64,000 bases of DNA from positions 43,769 to 107,768 of the forward strand of contig PBOR01000022.1 in the NCBI GenBank assembly GCA_002724395.1. The letters run 5' to 3'. The translations under genes and the position numbers were made by a program. Numbering within the stretch: the stretch's first letter is position 1; every line of letters begins with the position of its first letter. The notes beneath the pieces were generated by a model. It worked only from the letters and a program-made list of their open reading frames with translations, had not been told where the DNA came from and did not search any database. Source of the DNA: Rhodospirillaceae bacterium. GTDB taxonomy: Bacteria; Pseudomonadota; Alphaproteobacteria; UBA8366. Of the stretch, positions 55,465-64,000 are shown piece by piece.

Positions 55465-56304
55465 CTACTGATAGGGCACGCCTCCCTTCAAGATAACTCG
55501 ATGCAGAATACGGGTTTCGGTGTGTTGATAATCACGCATCCCTTTATGCATCGCGCCAGCATTATCCACTAATAAAAAATCCCCTTTGCACCATTTATGG
55601 CGATAAATAATATCGGGTACTATGGTATTATCTAGCAGCTCCCTGATAAATTTGCGGCTTGGCTCCGGTTCCTGTTCCTCAAGCCGGTCCATTTGGTTCC
55701 AATGGACGTAGATGCTTTTTTTACCAGTGATTGGATGGGTACGAATCAGTGGGTGGACAGATTCGCGTTCAAGCTTGGCCAAATCATCGTCGGTAATGCA
55801 ATCCCGTCGATTGCGGAAGGTATTAACAGTCTTAAAAGCCATCAAAGCATCTTGTCGGTCCTTCGGTAACTTTTCGAATGCCTTCTGCATATTGGCAAAA
55901 CCCGTATCACCACCTCCATTTTTGGGCATTTCCACACCATAAAGGCACGTTACAGATGGCGGTTGAGGATCATTAGTGTGATCCGTATGCCAAATTACAG
56001 ATCCAACTGTATTTACCTTACCACTAGGTAGTATCGGTGCACGGCGACTGTCGAGAACCGCGATATCCTCGCAACCGCTCATTAGTAGTGTTGATTGATG
56101 CTGACGCACAGGTTCACCAAAAACACTTGCTGCCTTCACAAATTGCTCAGGTGAGAACGATTGATCTCGAATAATTAGAAGCAAGTGTTTAGCCAAAGCA
56201 TTTCTCAAAGCTTGTGCATCTGCAGCTGCGATAGGTCTGTTTAGATCAATATCAAGAGCTTCCACCCCAATCGCATCCGATACTGGCTTTAAAGAAAGTC
56301 CCAT
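55465..56304 (-). CDS. TauD/TfdA family 2-oxoglutarate-dependent dioxygenase
   Basis: A 279-residue non-haem iron oxygenase. The facial triad is visible as His106-x-Asp108 in VIWHTDHTN and the distal His in LLVDNAGAMHKGMRDY, with an Arg near the C-terminus (RILHRVILKG) that would hold 2-oxoglutarate. Known members release sulfite from taurine, cleave alkyl sulfates or degrade phenoxyacetates. The neighbouring sulfatase makes a sulfur-scavenging role attractive but the substrate is unproven. It converges on the sulfatase gene and follows the transporter gene on the same strand by 74 bases. Confidence 0.87.
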   Translation of the reverse strand: MGLSLKPVSDAIGVEALDIDLNRPIAAADAQALRNALAKHLLLIIRDQSFSPEQFVKAASVFGEPVRQHQSTLLMSGCEDIAVLDSRRAPILPSGKVNTVGSVIWHTDHTNDPQPPSVTCLYGVEMPKNGGGDTGFANMQKAFEKLPKDRQDALMAFKTVNTFRNRRDCITDDDLAKLERESVHPLIRTHPITGKKSIYVHWNQMDRLEEQEPEPSRKFIRELLDNTIVPDIIYRHKWCKGDFLLVDNAGAMHKGMRDYQHTETRILHRVILKGGVPYQ

Positions 56305-56378
56305 ACCCCCTCCAGTAATGATGAAAACTATATCACAAACTAAACTTTCTTTGGAGATACCGGCATAGCTAATGACCC

Positions 56379-57926
56379 TTACTTACGGTCGGGCGCCTTC
56401 GTGCGGAGCATCAAGATCAGAGGTATCGAGAATAAGGTGAAAATCGTCATGATTTGGAAATCATGGAGATATCCTAGGAACTCCGCCTGCCGGTCTATAA
56501 TACGTTCGAAGCCCGCAATGCCCTCGAGGCTCTCAATACTCCAACTTTCGGGCAAATTTAAATGTTTAAGGCGCTCGTTATAGTAGCTGGCATTTTGCGT
56601 CAATTGCGAACGGGCATCTTGTGTACTGGCAACCAATTGCGTAATGATGAAGGCGATTCCGATACCAGCGGAAATCCGGCGATTTGTTGTAAACATGCTA
56701 GTTGCATCCGGCCGCAAGGATGTCGGAATCGATTTGAATGCCGCAGTCTCAACTGGCGTATTCATAAGCCCTAAACCCCACCCCTGAAGAAAAACTGCGA
56801 GAATGATTGGGAAACCATCCGTATGAGGCGTCAGATTGGTGAGGATATAGGTAGAAATACAAATGATTCCAACCCCACTAAGGATCATAGGTCGTGGGCC
56901 CAAGCGCATGAGCAAATAACCAGCCATAAGCGAACCCATCATTGTGCCAAGGCCACGATTAACCATGATCAGGCCGATTTCTAATACGGGAAATTCCAGA
57001 ATGCGCTGCATCACTGGCGGTAAAAGTGCCATGTACCCAAAAAAGATCGTATTGACGAAAAAGTCGATCATTAGACCAAGACAAAACTCACGGCTCTTTA
57101 AAACGCGCAAATTCAAGTAAGGCTGTCGCGCTGTAAGGGCATGAATTAGGAAAATATAAAAAGCACTAGCGGCGAGCATGGCTAGCACAACAATTTGCGT
57201 TGACGTAAACCAATCCTGCGTCTCGCCTTGATCAAGCATAAGTTGCAGCGACGCAATAGCGATACTTAGAATAAAGAAACCAAAAAAATCGAAAGGTTTT
57301 GGGTCTAGCTTTTCATCCTTCGGCACTACTTTCAACAGCATGAAGAGAGCGAAAAAACCAAGCGGGAAATTGATCAAAAATACCGCACGCCAACCAAACA
57401 ATTCTGTAAGGCCGCCTCCAATCAAGGGTCCGATCACGACGGCACTCATACGCCCAGTTTGCAGCCAACCGAAAGCAGGCCCCTGATGGGTTTTAGGGAA
57501 GGTCGCCAACACCACTTGATAAGTCAGTGGATTTAGCCCGGCACCGAAAAAACCCTGACAGAATCTAAAAAATATTAATTCGTAGAGACTATCTGATTGG
57601 CTGACCATCAGCGCGCAGGCCATAAATCCGATAACGACAAAAATAAACATACGTCGTCGCCCCACCTTGCGGCTCATCCACGCATAGAGTGGGGTAAAGA
57701 TTGCACCAGCTACAAGATAGGATGTCAGCACCCAGGAAATTTCTGTAATAGTCGCCGACATCGCTCCCATCATGGTGGGAAGAGCAATAGAAACCGCAAA
57801 CGTATCGGTCCCCTGCATGGCGCCTGCCGGCATAATGGCAAGTGCAACCAGTAACCGCTGTCGAGGCGGCAAAACTTCTTCTTCACCTTCTTCCGGTGTG
57901 GGATTGGTTTTGCTAGTGTCGGTCAT
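56379..57926 (-). CDS. MFS transporter, DHA2-like (EmrB/QacA type, 14 TM)
   Basis: A 515-residue inner-membrane protein with about fourteen hydrophobic helices and a long N-terminal cytoplasmic tail rich in Glu and Pro. GRRRMF (the loop 2-3 motif) and WVLTSYLVAGAIFTPLYAW are typical of drug:proton antiporters. The usual Asp motif of helix 1 is altered to QGTDTFAVSIALP. Export of drugs or a metabolite is possible; no membrane-fusion partner (EmrA) is present. Confidence 0.87.
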   Translation of the reverse strand: MTDTSKTNPTPEEGEEEVLPPRQRLLVALAIMPAGAMQGTDTFAVSIALPTMMGAMSATITEISWVLTSYLVAGAIFTPLYAWMSRKVGRRRMFIFVVIGFMACALMVSQSDSLYELIFFRFCQGFFGAGLNPLTYQVVLATFPKTHQGPAFGWLQTGRMSAVVIGPLIGGGLTELFGWRAVFLINFPLGFFALFMLLKVVPKDEKLDPKPFDFFGFFILSIAIASLQLMLDQGETQDWFTSTQIVVLAMLAASAFYIFLIHALTARQPYLNLRVLKSREFCLGLMIDFFVNTIFFGYMALLPPVMQRILEFPVLEIGLIMVNRGLGTMMGSLMAGYLLMRLGPRPMILSGVGIICISTYILTNLTPHTDGFPIILAVFLQGWGLGLMNTPVETAAFKSIPTSLRPDATSMFTTNRRISAGIGIAFIITQLVASTQDARSQLTQNASYYNERLKHLNLPESWSIESLEGIAGFERIIDRQAEFLGYLHDFQIMTIFTLFSIPLILMLRTKAPDRK

Positions 57927-58043
57927 CTATTCTTCGTTGGTCGCTGTGCCCTTGCGAGGGTACGACACCTGTTATACCACCTGAAGCTAGGAAAGCGCGT
58001 TGAACAACGTTAAATTTCAGTCAGTGAATATAGCGAGGATATC

Positions 58044-58976
58044 ATGAAAGTTGGATTTATAGGATTAGGTACCATGGGTGGACCAATGGCCTTAAATTTA
58101 ATCAAAGCTGGCCACGATGTTACAATCCACGACATAAGTAAAGATTCTGCAAAACAGCATATTGCGGAAGGCGCTAGCTGGGCAGATTCTCCCGCTGATT
58201 TGGCAAAGGCCAGCGAAGTCGTTTTTACATCGCTACCAGGGCCGGTCGAAATGGAAGCGGTGGCGCTTGGGCCTAAAGGACTAATCGAAGGTTTATCGCC
58301 AGGAGATTGCTATTTCGACCTTACTACAAATTCACCAACGGTGGTACGCAAGGTGCATGCGGAAATGGCCAAAAACGGTGTTCATGTTTTTGACGCACCG
58401 GTTTCCGGAGGGCCAGCGGGCGCGAAATCTGGCAAGATGGCGCTGTGGATCGGCGGCGACGAAGCCCAATACAACGAAAATAGAGCCGTGCTCGACGATA
58501 TTGGCGACCGAGCAATGTATGTGGGTGCTATCGGCGCGGGCGCTATCGCCAAGCTAGTCCATAACTGCTCCGGCTATATGATGCAAACCGTCTTTGCTGA
58601 AGTCTTCACTATGGGTGTAAAAGCAGGGCTCGATCCCATGTCGCTATGGGAAGCAGTCCGCCAAGGTGCCGGTGGACGGCGTCGTACTTTTGATGGTTTA
58701 CCAGACCATTTCCTCGCAAATAAATATGACCCAGCTGCCTTCGCTCTTAGACTCGCTCATAAAGACGTGACGCTAGCCACCCAGCTAGGCAAGGAAATGG
58801 GTGTGCCCATGCGGATCGCGAATTTAACTTTGGAAGAGATGACCGAAGCTCGTAACCGTGGGTGGGACGACCGCGACAGCCGCAGCGCAATGTTACTGCA
58901 GCAAGAACGAGCGGGTGTCGAAATAGAGGTGCCGCAAGACGTGATAGACGCAGCCTTCGCAAAGGAGCCCAAATAA
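58044..58976 (+). CDS. 3-hydroxyisobutyrate dehydrogenase family oxidoreductase
   Basis: A 310-residue NAD(P)-dependent beta-hydroxyacid dehydrogenase. The fold starts KVGFIGLGTMGGPMALNLIKAG; FDAPVSGGPAGAKSGKMALW is the substrate-binding signature, and GAIAKLVHNCSGYM carries the catalytic Lys. The family includes tartronate-semialdehyde reductase and 2-(hydroxymethyl)glutarate dehydrogenase. The ATG at 58044 has GCGAGG just ahead. It is divergent from the MFS gene, and the 117-base gap between them is unremarkable. Confidence 0.9.
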   Translation: MKVGFIGLGTMGGPMALNLIKAGHDVTIHDISKDSAKQHIAEGASWADSPADLAKASEVVFTSLPGPVEMEAVALGPKGLIEGLSPGDCYFDLTTNSPTVVRKVHAEMAKNGVHVFDAPVSGGPAGAKSGKMALWIGGDEAQYNENRAVLDDIGDRAMYVGAIGAGAIAKLVHNCSGYMMQTVFAEVFTMGVKAGLDPMSLWEAVRQGAGGRRRTFDGLPDHFLANKYDPAAFALRLAHKDVTLATQLGKEMGVPMRIANLTLEEMTEARNRGWDDRDSRSAMLLQQERAGVEIEVPQDVIDAAFAKEPK

Positions 58977-59066
58977 CATGCCGCGATCCATATTTCAGCA
59001 AACCCAAAATTAGCACCAAGCAGTATGCCTATACTGAACTTATCTGAATGGTAAACAGAGCAGCAA

Positions 59067-59654
59067 TTAGGTCCTAGGCAGGAACAAGCTTTCGGACGGC
59101 GCGCCGACTAATTCACACGTCCACGGACCAACTTCGGATGCTGGCGGAATGAAAGCGACCGGCCGACCATTCTTGAGTGTGTCATAGGTGGTATCGATTT
59201 TACACAGATGCCCGCGCAGCGACCGAAAAGTACCTGAATGGGCAACCACCAAAATCGGCGGCTCGCCACTTAGCGCTTGGGCAGCTGCGATGGTACGCGC
59301 ATTAAAAGTCTCGGGGCTCTCGCCGCCGGGCGGCTCCATTCCGCGATCATAATCGCCCGTGGGTTTACCCTCCCACTCGCCGTAGGTCCGTTCCATAATG
59401 CCCGGCACCGGAAGAATTTCCATACCACGGTCGTTCGCTATTGGTTCGGCAGTTTGCCAAACCCGCTTCAGCGGGCTTGAATAAATGGTGCCTATTTCCT
59501 CGCCTTGGAGCCATTTTACGGTCTCTAGCGCGTCCTGCTTGCCTTTATCGGTAAGTTCAACATCCATCTGACCTGCAAATAATTTTGCTTTATTGGCAAC
59601 ACTTTCTCCGTGACGAATAAAGAAAAAACGCTCTGAAAATAGGGGAATAGACAT
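59067..59654 (-). CDS. histidine phosphatase family protein (phosphoglycerate-mutase-like)
   Basis: A 195-residue phosphatase of the branch that uses a phosphohistidine intermediate. The catalytic FFIRHGESVANKAKLFAGQ motif lies near the N-terminus, followed by SSPLKRVWQTAEPI and the second His in LVVAHSGTFRSLRG. I start it at the ATG of MSIPLFSERF; a longer frame would run into the end of the molybdenum hydroxylase gene. Whether it acts on a sugar phosphate, on phosphoserine or on proteins is unknown. Confidence 0.88.
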   Translation of the reverse strand: MSIPLFSERFFFIRHGESVANKAKLFAGQMDVELTDKGKQDALETVKWLQGEEIGTIYSSPLKRVWQTAEPIANDRGMEILPVPGIMERTYGEWEGKPTGDYDRGMEPPGGESPETFNARTIAAAQALSGEPPILVVAHSGTFRSLRGHLCKIDTTYDTLKNGRPVAFIPPASEVGPWTCELVGAPSESLFLPRT

Positions 59655-59677
59655 ACCTAGAATCCTAAATAATTGAT

Positions 59678-62005
59678 TTAAATAGCTTTTGCATCCTGCA
59701 TTGCTCGCCAAATCCGTTCAGGCGTGGCCGGCATATCGATATGAGTAATACCGAAGGGTGACAGTGCGTCTACAATTGCATTCGCTACCGCAGGTAACGC
59801 GCCGACAGTGCCAGCCTCACCCGCCCCCTTTATACCGAGTGGGTTCGTCTCTGTTGGCACTGGGTTGCTCTTGATATCGATTTGTACCATATCGTCGGCG
59901 CGCGGCATGGTGTAATCCATGAAAGAGCCTGTCACTAACTGACCATCTTCGTCATATTCAATATTCTCGAACAGTACCTGACCAAGCCCTTGTGCGACAC
60001 CACCCTGGATTTGACCCTTCAAGGTGAGAGGATTCAATACGGTTCCGACGTCATCAACAACGGAATATTTTGTGACATCAACAACACCCGTTTCCTCGTC
60101 GACTTCCACTTCCACGATATGCGTGCCGTTAGGATAATTCTGCGCAACCGGCGTGAATATTGAACTCGCACTCAATCCCGTCTCTAAATCTTGTCCCATA
60201 GCATCAGGATCGTGGGCAACGATAGCTATATCCTTAATAGTTTTAGATATATTTGTACCGGCGACCATAAACATCCCATCCTCGAACTCGATATCCTCAA
60301 CGGCAGCCTCCATAGTAAGTGCGGCGACCTGCTTGCCCTTTTCAATAATTTTAAGGGACGCATTATGCATCGCTGATCCACCGAGAGCCGCCGACCGAGA
60401 ACCTCCACTACCTTGACCATAGGGCACCCGGTCAGAGTCACCTTGTACATATTTTATATCGTCAGGCTCCAACCCCAGTCGGTCGCAAATAATTTGATTG
60501 TACATAGTCTCATGCCCCTGCCCCTGATTGAGCGAACTAGTTGCAATGATGACTGTACCGTTCTTATTGAACTTAATCTCAGCACCTTCCACATTACCGG
60601 ACGCGGCACGTTCAATGGAATTGGACATTCCGATGCCGAATAGCTTACCTCGTTTTTTTGCATCCGCGCGGCGTTTGTCCGCCCCTTTATAATCGGCAAG
60701 CTCTACGGCCATATCCATGCCCCTCTCGAATTCGCCACAATCGTAATTAAAGGTTAGAGGCGTCTGATAAGGCATCGCTTCGGGCGAGATAATATTCTTA
60801 CGCCGTATTTCAACGGGATCCAAATCCATCTCATCGGCAGCAATATCGATCAGGCGCTCTATTATATAAGCGTTCTCAGGCCGCCCATTACCGCGATAGG
60901 CGCGGATTGGGTTGGTATTGGTATAAACACCGCTCACATCCAGAAAAATAGCAGGAGTTGTATAAACGCCAGCTAGCGTTCCCAAATTCTTCACCGCCGA
61001 GCTCTCCACACCGCTCATGAGATAAGCACCTATTGCAGATATGGTCTGCACCTTAAGGCCTAAAAACTTGCCATCCTTATCAAGTGCTAATTCACCAACT
61101 GTAACGTAATCGCGCCCATGCCCATCACTCAAAAAGGCTTCGGACCGGGTACTGATCCACTTCACCGGGCGATCCAAATCTTTAGCGGCCATTAGGCTCA
61201 ACGCTACTTCGTTATAAATCGCCGATTTCATTCCAAAACCGCCACCTACATCGCCGGCTATCACGCGCACCTTGTGTTCCGGCACCCGAAGAACTCGTTT
61301 AGCAAGAGCTGCGCGATAAATCGGCACGCCTTGCAGCGTTGTGTAAATAGTATAGCTATCATCAGAATTATCGTATGTACCGATGCAGCCACGAGTTTCC
61401 ATAGAATTGGCAGACACGCGGTTTATATTGAAAGTTTGGCGAACTATATGATGCGCCTTGTCAAACTGGGCCTGAGTGGCGGCTTCATCACCTTCAAAGT
61501 GTGTATAACAAACATTGTCAGGATTATCATCCCAAACAGGCGGCGTACCCTTATCAAAAGCCTTTGCTGTAGAAGTGCTGGCAGGCAACGGCTCGTACTC
61601 AACCTGGATTAGCTCAGCAGCATCCATCGCCTGATTGACACTATCGGCGACAACATAAGCAACATAGTCGCCAACCCGGCGTACCCGATCGCTGCATAAA
61701 GCGGGATAAGGAGGCGTGTACATGGGAGAGCCATCACGCTTTTTACGGCTGCCACCATTTGGCAGGTCACCATAACCAGATTCCGCCCAGTCTTCACCGG
61801 TATAGATTGCGTGCACACCTCGCACTTGCTTAGCCGCGCGGGTATCAATCGAAACAATCTTCGCGTGCGCATGCGGGGACCGCAGCACATAACTATGTAA
61901 CATATTGGGAAATACCATGTCGGCGACATAACGACCGCGACCGCGCAATAATCGCGGATCTTCATAACGCGCCACTGATTGTCCGATACCGAAATCACCT
62001 GCCAT
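59678..62005 (-). CDS. molybdenum hydroxylase large subunit (xanthine dehydrogenase/CoxL family, form II type)
   Basis: A 775-residue molybdopterin-cytosine-dinucleotide-binding subunit. Pieces of the aldehyde-oxidase fold are GIGSQ-like GIGQSVARYEDPRLLRGRGRY at the start, GDVGGGFGMKSAIYNEV, and GIKGAGEAGTVGALPAV with the catalytic Glu near residue 731-735. The active-site loop reads AYRGNGRPE, the pattern of form-II relatives, not the AYRCSFR of true CO dehydrogenase. The FAD (CoxM) and iron-sulfur (CoxS) subunits are absent from both sides in this window, so it is an orphan here. Substrate unknown. Confidence 0.9.
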   Translation of the reverse strand: MAGDFGIGQSVARYEDPRLLRGRGRYVADMVFPNMLHSYVLRSPHAHAKIVSIDTRAAKQVRGVHAIYTGEDWAESGYGDLPNGGSRKKRDGSPMYTPPYPALCSDRVRRVGDYVAYVVADSVNQAMDAAELIQVEYEPLPASTSTAKAFDKGTPPVWDDNPDNVCYTHFEGDEAATQAQFDKAHHIVRQTFNINRVSANSMETRGCIGTYDNSDDSYTIYTTLQGVPIYRAALAKRVLRVPEHKVRVIAGDVGGGFGMKSAIYNEVALSLMAAKDLDRPVKWISTRSEAFLSDGHGRDYVTVGELALDKDGKFLGLKVQTISAIGAYLMSGVESSAVKNLGTLAGVYTTPAIFLDVSGVYTNTNPIRAYRGNGRPENAYIIERLIDIAADEMDLDPVEIRRKNIISPEAMPYQTPLTFNYDCGEFERGMDMAVELADYKGADKRRADAKKRGKLFGIGMSNSIERAASGNVEGAEIKFNKNGTVIIATSSLNQGQGHETMYNQIICDRLGLEPDDIKYVQGDSDRVPYGQGSGGSRSAALGGSAMHNASLKIIEKGKQVAALTMEAAVEDIEFEDGMFMVAGTNISKTIKDIAIVAHDPDAMGQDLETGLSASSIFTPVAQNYPNGTHIVEVEVDEETGVVDVTKYSVVDDVGTVLNPLTLKGQIQGGVAQGLGQVLFENIEYDEDGQLVTGSFMDYTMPRADDMVQIDIKSNPVPTETNPLGIKGAGEAGTVGALPAVANAIVDALSPFGITHIDMPATPERIWRAMQDAKAI

Positions 62006-62077
62006 TATCTATTGTCCCCTTATAACGCTTGATTTTGAGTCACTATAGTTAGGTTCACGGTATTTACGGCAGCAAAA

Positions 62078-62857
62078 TTAGAGAAAATCGAACCCACGCT
62101 CCTTAAGCTTATCACGCAAGTCCATGCGACTTGGATTAGCAAATTTAGCATGGATATCGTTGGTCCATGAATCCCGCGTTGTATCCTTGCCTATAGAATT
62201 ATAATGGCCAGATAACTGTTCATCATAGGTACCCAACTGATCACCCAGATCACGAGCATCTTTCTGGTTCCCGTACTGATCAAAATGAACGGTCATACCC
62301 TGATCCATGCGAGGCTTTTGCAGCGGCGCCTCAGCAGGCCAACCAAGCACCATACCAAAAACAACATAAACACGCCGAGGTAAGTTCAGAATTTCTGCGA
62401 CCTTGGTCGGGTTATTTCGCACAGCACCAATCATCAACCCCCGTAAACCAAGAGATTCCGCAGTCAAATATGCGCTCATACCCAGCAACGAGGCGTCGAT
62501 ACTGGCGACTAGCCCAATTTCCAATGGATTATTATCCATGGAGCCACCGCGTTCTGCAATAGCATACTCCATGCGCGTTAAATCCGCGCAGAAACACAAA
62601 AAAACGGGCGCATCGCGAACATGAGGTTGATTGCCAACGATGGGATAAAGTTCCGCCAATATATCTTTCTCACGCACAACGACGACGCTATAGGATTGAA
62701 TATTGGAAGACGTTGGGGCGCGGAAAGCTGCGCTCAAAAGCGCCTCCACATGCGCATCCGGCACTGGCTCATCAGAATATTTACGAATACTCACACGATT
62801 ATGCAGCAATTCAATGGTTTCGCTGGTTAGCGACTCACTGATACCATCCTTCGGCAT
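62078..62857 (-). CDS. nitroreductase family protein
   Basis: A 259-residue FMN-dependent oxidoreductase of the NfsA/Frp type. HNRVSIRKYSDEPVPDAHVE near residue 18 and AAFRAPTSSNIQSYSVVVV are the flavin-binding N-terminal segments, followed by LTAESLGLRGLMIGAVRNN. Start is the ATG at 62855-62857 with GGAAGAGAG ahead. Such enzymes reduce quinones, nitro groups or flavins with NAD(P)H. It lies between the molybdenum hydroxylase and the MscS channel, with no operon signal stronger than same-strand spacing. Confidence 0.88.
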   Translation of the reverse strand: MPKDGISESLTSETIELLHNRVSIRKYSDEPVPDAHVEALLSAAFRAPTSSNIQSYSVVVVREKDILAELYPIVGNQPHVRDAPVFLCFCADLTRMEYAIAERGGSMDNNPLEIGLVASIDASLLGMSAYLTAESLGLRGLMIGAVRNNPTKVAEILNLPRRVYVVFGMVLGWPAEAPLQKPRMDQGMTVHFDQYGNQKDARDLGDQLGTYDEQLSGHYNSIGKDTTRDSWTNDIHAKFANPSRMDLRDKLKERGFDFL

Positions 62858-62880
62858 AGCTCTCTTCCTATAGTTAAATT

Positions 62881-63933
62881 CTAATCAACTGGCTTGTCAT
62901 ACACGGTCTGCGATGGGAAGGCGAATTCAAGCCCAGCTTCAGAAAATTCTTTGTAGATCGCCAAATTCATCGACGTTTGGGTATCTAAAATATTGGCACC
63001 AGGGCTGATATAATATGAAAAGAAGATATTTAGCGAAAAATTCCCAAACGCATTGAAGCTAATCAATGAATTCGTTTCAACCGAACCGCTATGCTCAACC
63101 GCGATACTCTTTAGCAAATCCATCGCCTGCTGCAGCTGTTTCGGAGTATTATCGTAAGCAAGACGAAGGTTTAGCGAGATTTTGCGGCTTGGCTCCGACG
63201 AAATATTCTCGATAATGGAATCAGCCAAAGTCGCATTTGGAATTATAACCGTGCGACCAGCCGACGTTTGCAGGCGTGTAGAGCGTACTCCAATTTCTTT
63301 TACGGTCCCGTCGACGCCCGCAACCACGATGCGATCGTTTATCATAAACGGCTTGTCGGTAAAAATCGTAAATCCGCCAAAAAGGTTAGCAATCATATCT
63401 TTTGCGGCCATAGCAAAGGCTAAACCACCAATACCAAGACCTGCTATAACGGCCCCCACGTCATAACCAGCATTGTCGAGACCAAAGATGATTGCAATAA
63501 CCCAAATAGCAAGCTTTATGCTCTTACGGACAATGGGTATAAGTTGATTGCCGAGGTCACTCTCAGAACTCGCTACCTTGGGCGCGATATATTCTTGCAC
63601 TAGTACATCGAATAGGCGCGCTACAAGCCAAGCGACAGTTATAAAGATGAGAAAATAGAAACCTTTAGCAAACCAGACACCTAAGGTAAGAGGCAGGGCC
63701 AATGTGGAAATTGCCCAATAAAAACCTACCAACGTCAGCACAAAGGTGAGTGGCTCTGCTATGGTATCAATTAAAATGTCATCAAACCTTGTCGTCGTAG
63801 CGCTCGAAAGTTTCTTGACGACATTTTTGAATAACCAATAGAGAATTCGGCCAACGACCAAACTACCTGCAACAATACTAAGTGCGATAGACCATTGCAA
63901 AAGGGTATTGCCGTAAAAGATTTCTCCCAACAT
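62881..63933 (-). CDS. small-conductance mechanosensitive channel (MscS family)
   Basis: A 350-residue channel protein with several N-terminal membrane helices and the pore-lining helix VGAVIAGLGIGGLAFAMAAKD followed by the beta domain (FMINDRIVVAGVDGTVKEIGVRSTRLQTSAGRTVIIPNA). It opens upon membrane tension to release solutes during osmotic downshock. The ATG at 63931-63933 has GGAGAG nine bases ahead; a TTG three codons upstream overlaps that ribosome site. It is the first gene of its strand at the window edge. Confidence 0.9.
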   Translation of the reverse strand: MLGEIFYGNTLLQWSIALSIVAGSLVVGRILYWLFKNVVKKLSSATTTRFDDILIDTIAEPLTFVLTLVGFYWAISTLALPLTLGVWFAKGFYFLIFITVAWLVARLFDVLVQEYIAPKVASSESDLGNQLIPIVRKSIKLAIWVIAIIFGLDNAGYDVGAVIAGLGIGGLAFAMAAKDMIANLFGGFTIFTDKPFMINDRIVVAGVDGTVKEIGVRSTRLQTSAGRTVIIPNATLADSIIENISSEPSRKISLNLRLAYDNTPKQLQQAMDLLKSIAVEHSGSVETNSLISFNAFGNFSLNIFFSYYISPGANILDTQTSMNLAIYKEFSEAGLEFAFPSQTVYDKPVD

Positions 63934-64000
63934 TTTCCGCAACTCTCCGTATTAAAAGGACCGCGTTTGGGTCAATAACCAAGTCGGTCTATAAAAAGTG

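Overview
The window looks like a chromosomal piece of an alphaproteobacterium, most likely a free-living Rhodospirillales-type or related marine lineage. The best evidence is the minus-strand core block rpoZ, bifunctional rel/spoT, a DUF2062 membrane protein, pdxJ, acpS, lepB, rnc, era, recO and, slightly apart, parC. That order is characteristic of the class. A motA/motB cluster followed by an RDD protein and the N-end-rule transferase bpt fits too. Genus cannot be read from the sequence. I saw no tRNA, rRNA, CRISPR array, insertion sequence or integrase, and no recognisable DNA-binding transcription factor.

Layout. 0.1-3.4 kb: an enoyl-CoA hydratase family gene divergent from a membrane-anchored penicillin-acylase-type hydrolase. 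3.4-3.85 kb: the decayed C-terminal end of a threonine dehydratase. 3.95-8.0 kb: motA, two consecutive motB-type genes, an RDD membrane protein and bpt. 8.1-18.0 kb: the core replication, repair, translation and stringent-response block on the minus strand. 18.0-19.65 kb: an AT-rich intergenic region, a NYN-domain protein and a family-5 uracil-DNA glycosylase. 19.65-22.5 kb: a 2-hydroxyacid dehydrogenase / RraA-like aldolase / ornithine-cyclodeaminase-like trio. 22.5-28.7 kb: gltD and gltB, with a leader that can be folded into mutually exclusive hairpins.

29.0-44.9 kb is a catabolic gene collection. It holds a UbiD-type decarboxylase, an FAD hydroxylase, an NMT1-type binding protein without signal peptide, a cupin, DUF2848, two mechanistically different enolase-superfamily enzymes, a Gfo/Idh/MocA dehydrogenase, an aldo/keto reductase, a DOPA-4,5-dioxygenase-like protein, an FAH-family enzyme, an alpha/beta hydrolase, an MmgE/PrpD protein plus a truncated relative, and an amidase with a GatC/AtzG-like small partner. 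Together they suggest breakdown of an aromatic or sugar-acid-like carboxylate, but no substrate can be named.

44.9-53.9 kb is a surface-glycan locus. It contains a GT39-like membrane glycosyltransferase, a polyprenol-phosphate sugar synthase, a GDP-mannose-4,6-dehydratase-like enzyme, a cupin sugar isomerase, a reductase/epimerase, a deoxysugar C-methyltransferase, a GT-B glycosyltransferase and manC, plus an amidohydrolase. Arrangement is divergent and convergent with overlapping stop codons. 54.0-63.9 kb is accessory metabolism: a sulfatase, a TauD-type dioxygenase, a 14-TM MFS pump, a 3-hydroxyisobutyrate-dehydrogenase-like enzyme, a histidine phosphatase, an orphan molybdenum hydroxylase large subunit, a nitroreductase and an MscS channel.

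The observations most worth follow-up are the gltB leader, the tandem MotB pair in which the second copy has lost the peptidoglycan-binding Asp, the uncharacterised catabolic collection, the two gene relics, and the duplicated 5' end of the NYN gene.
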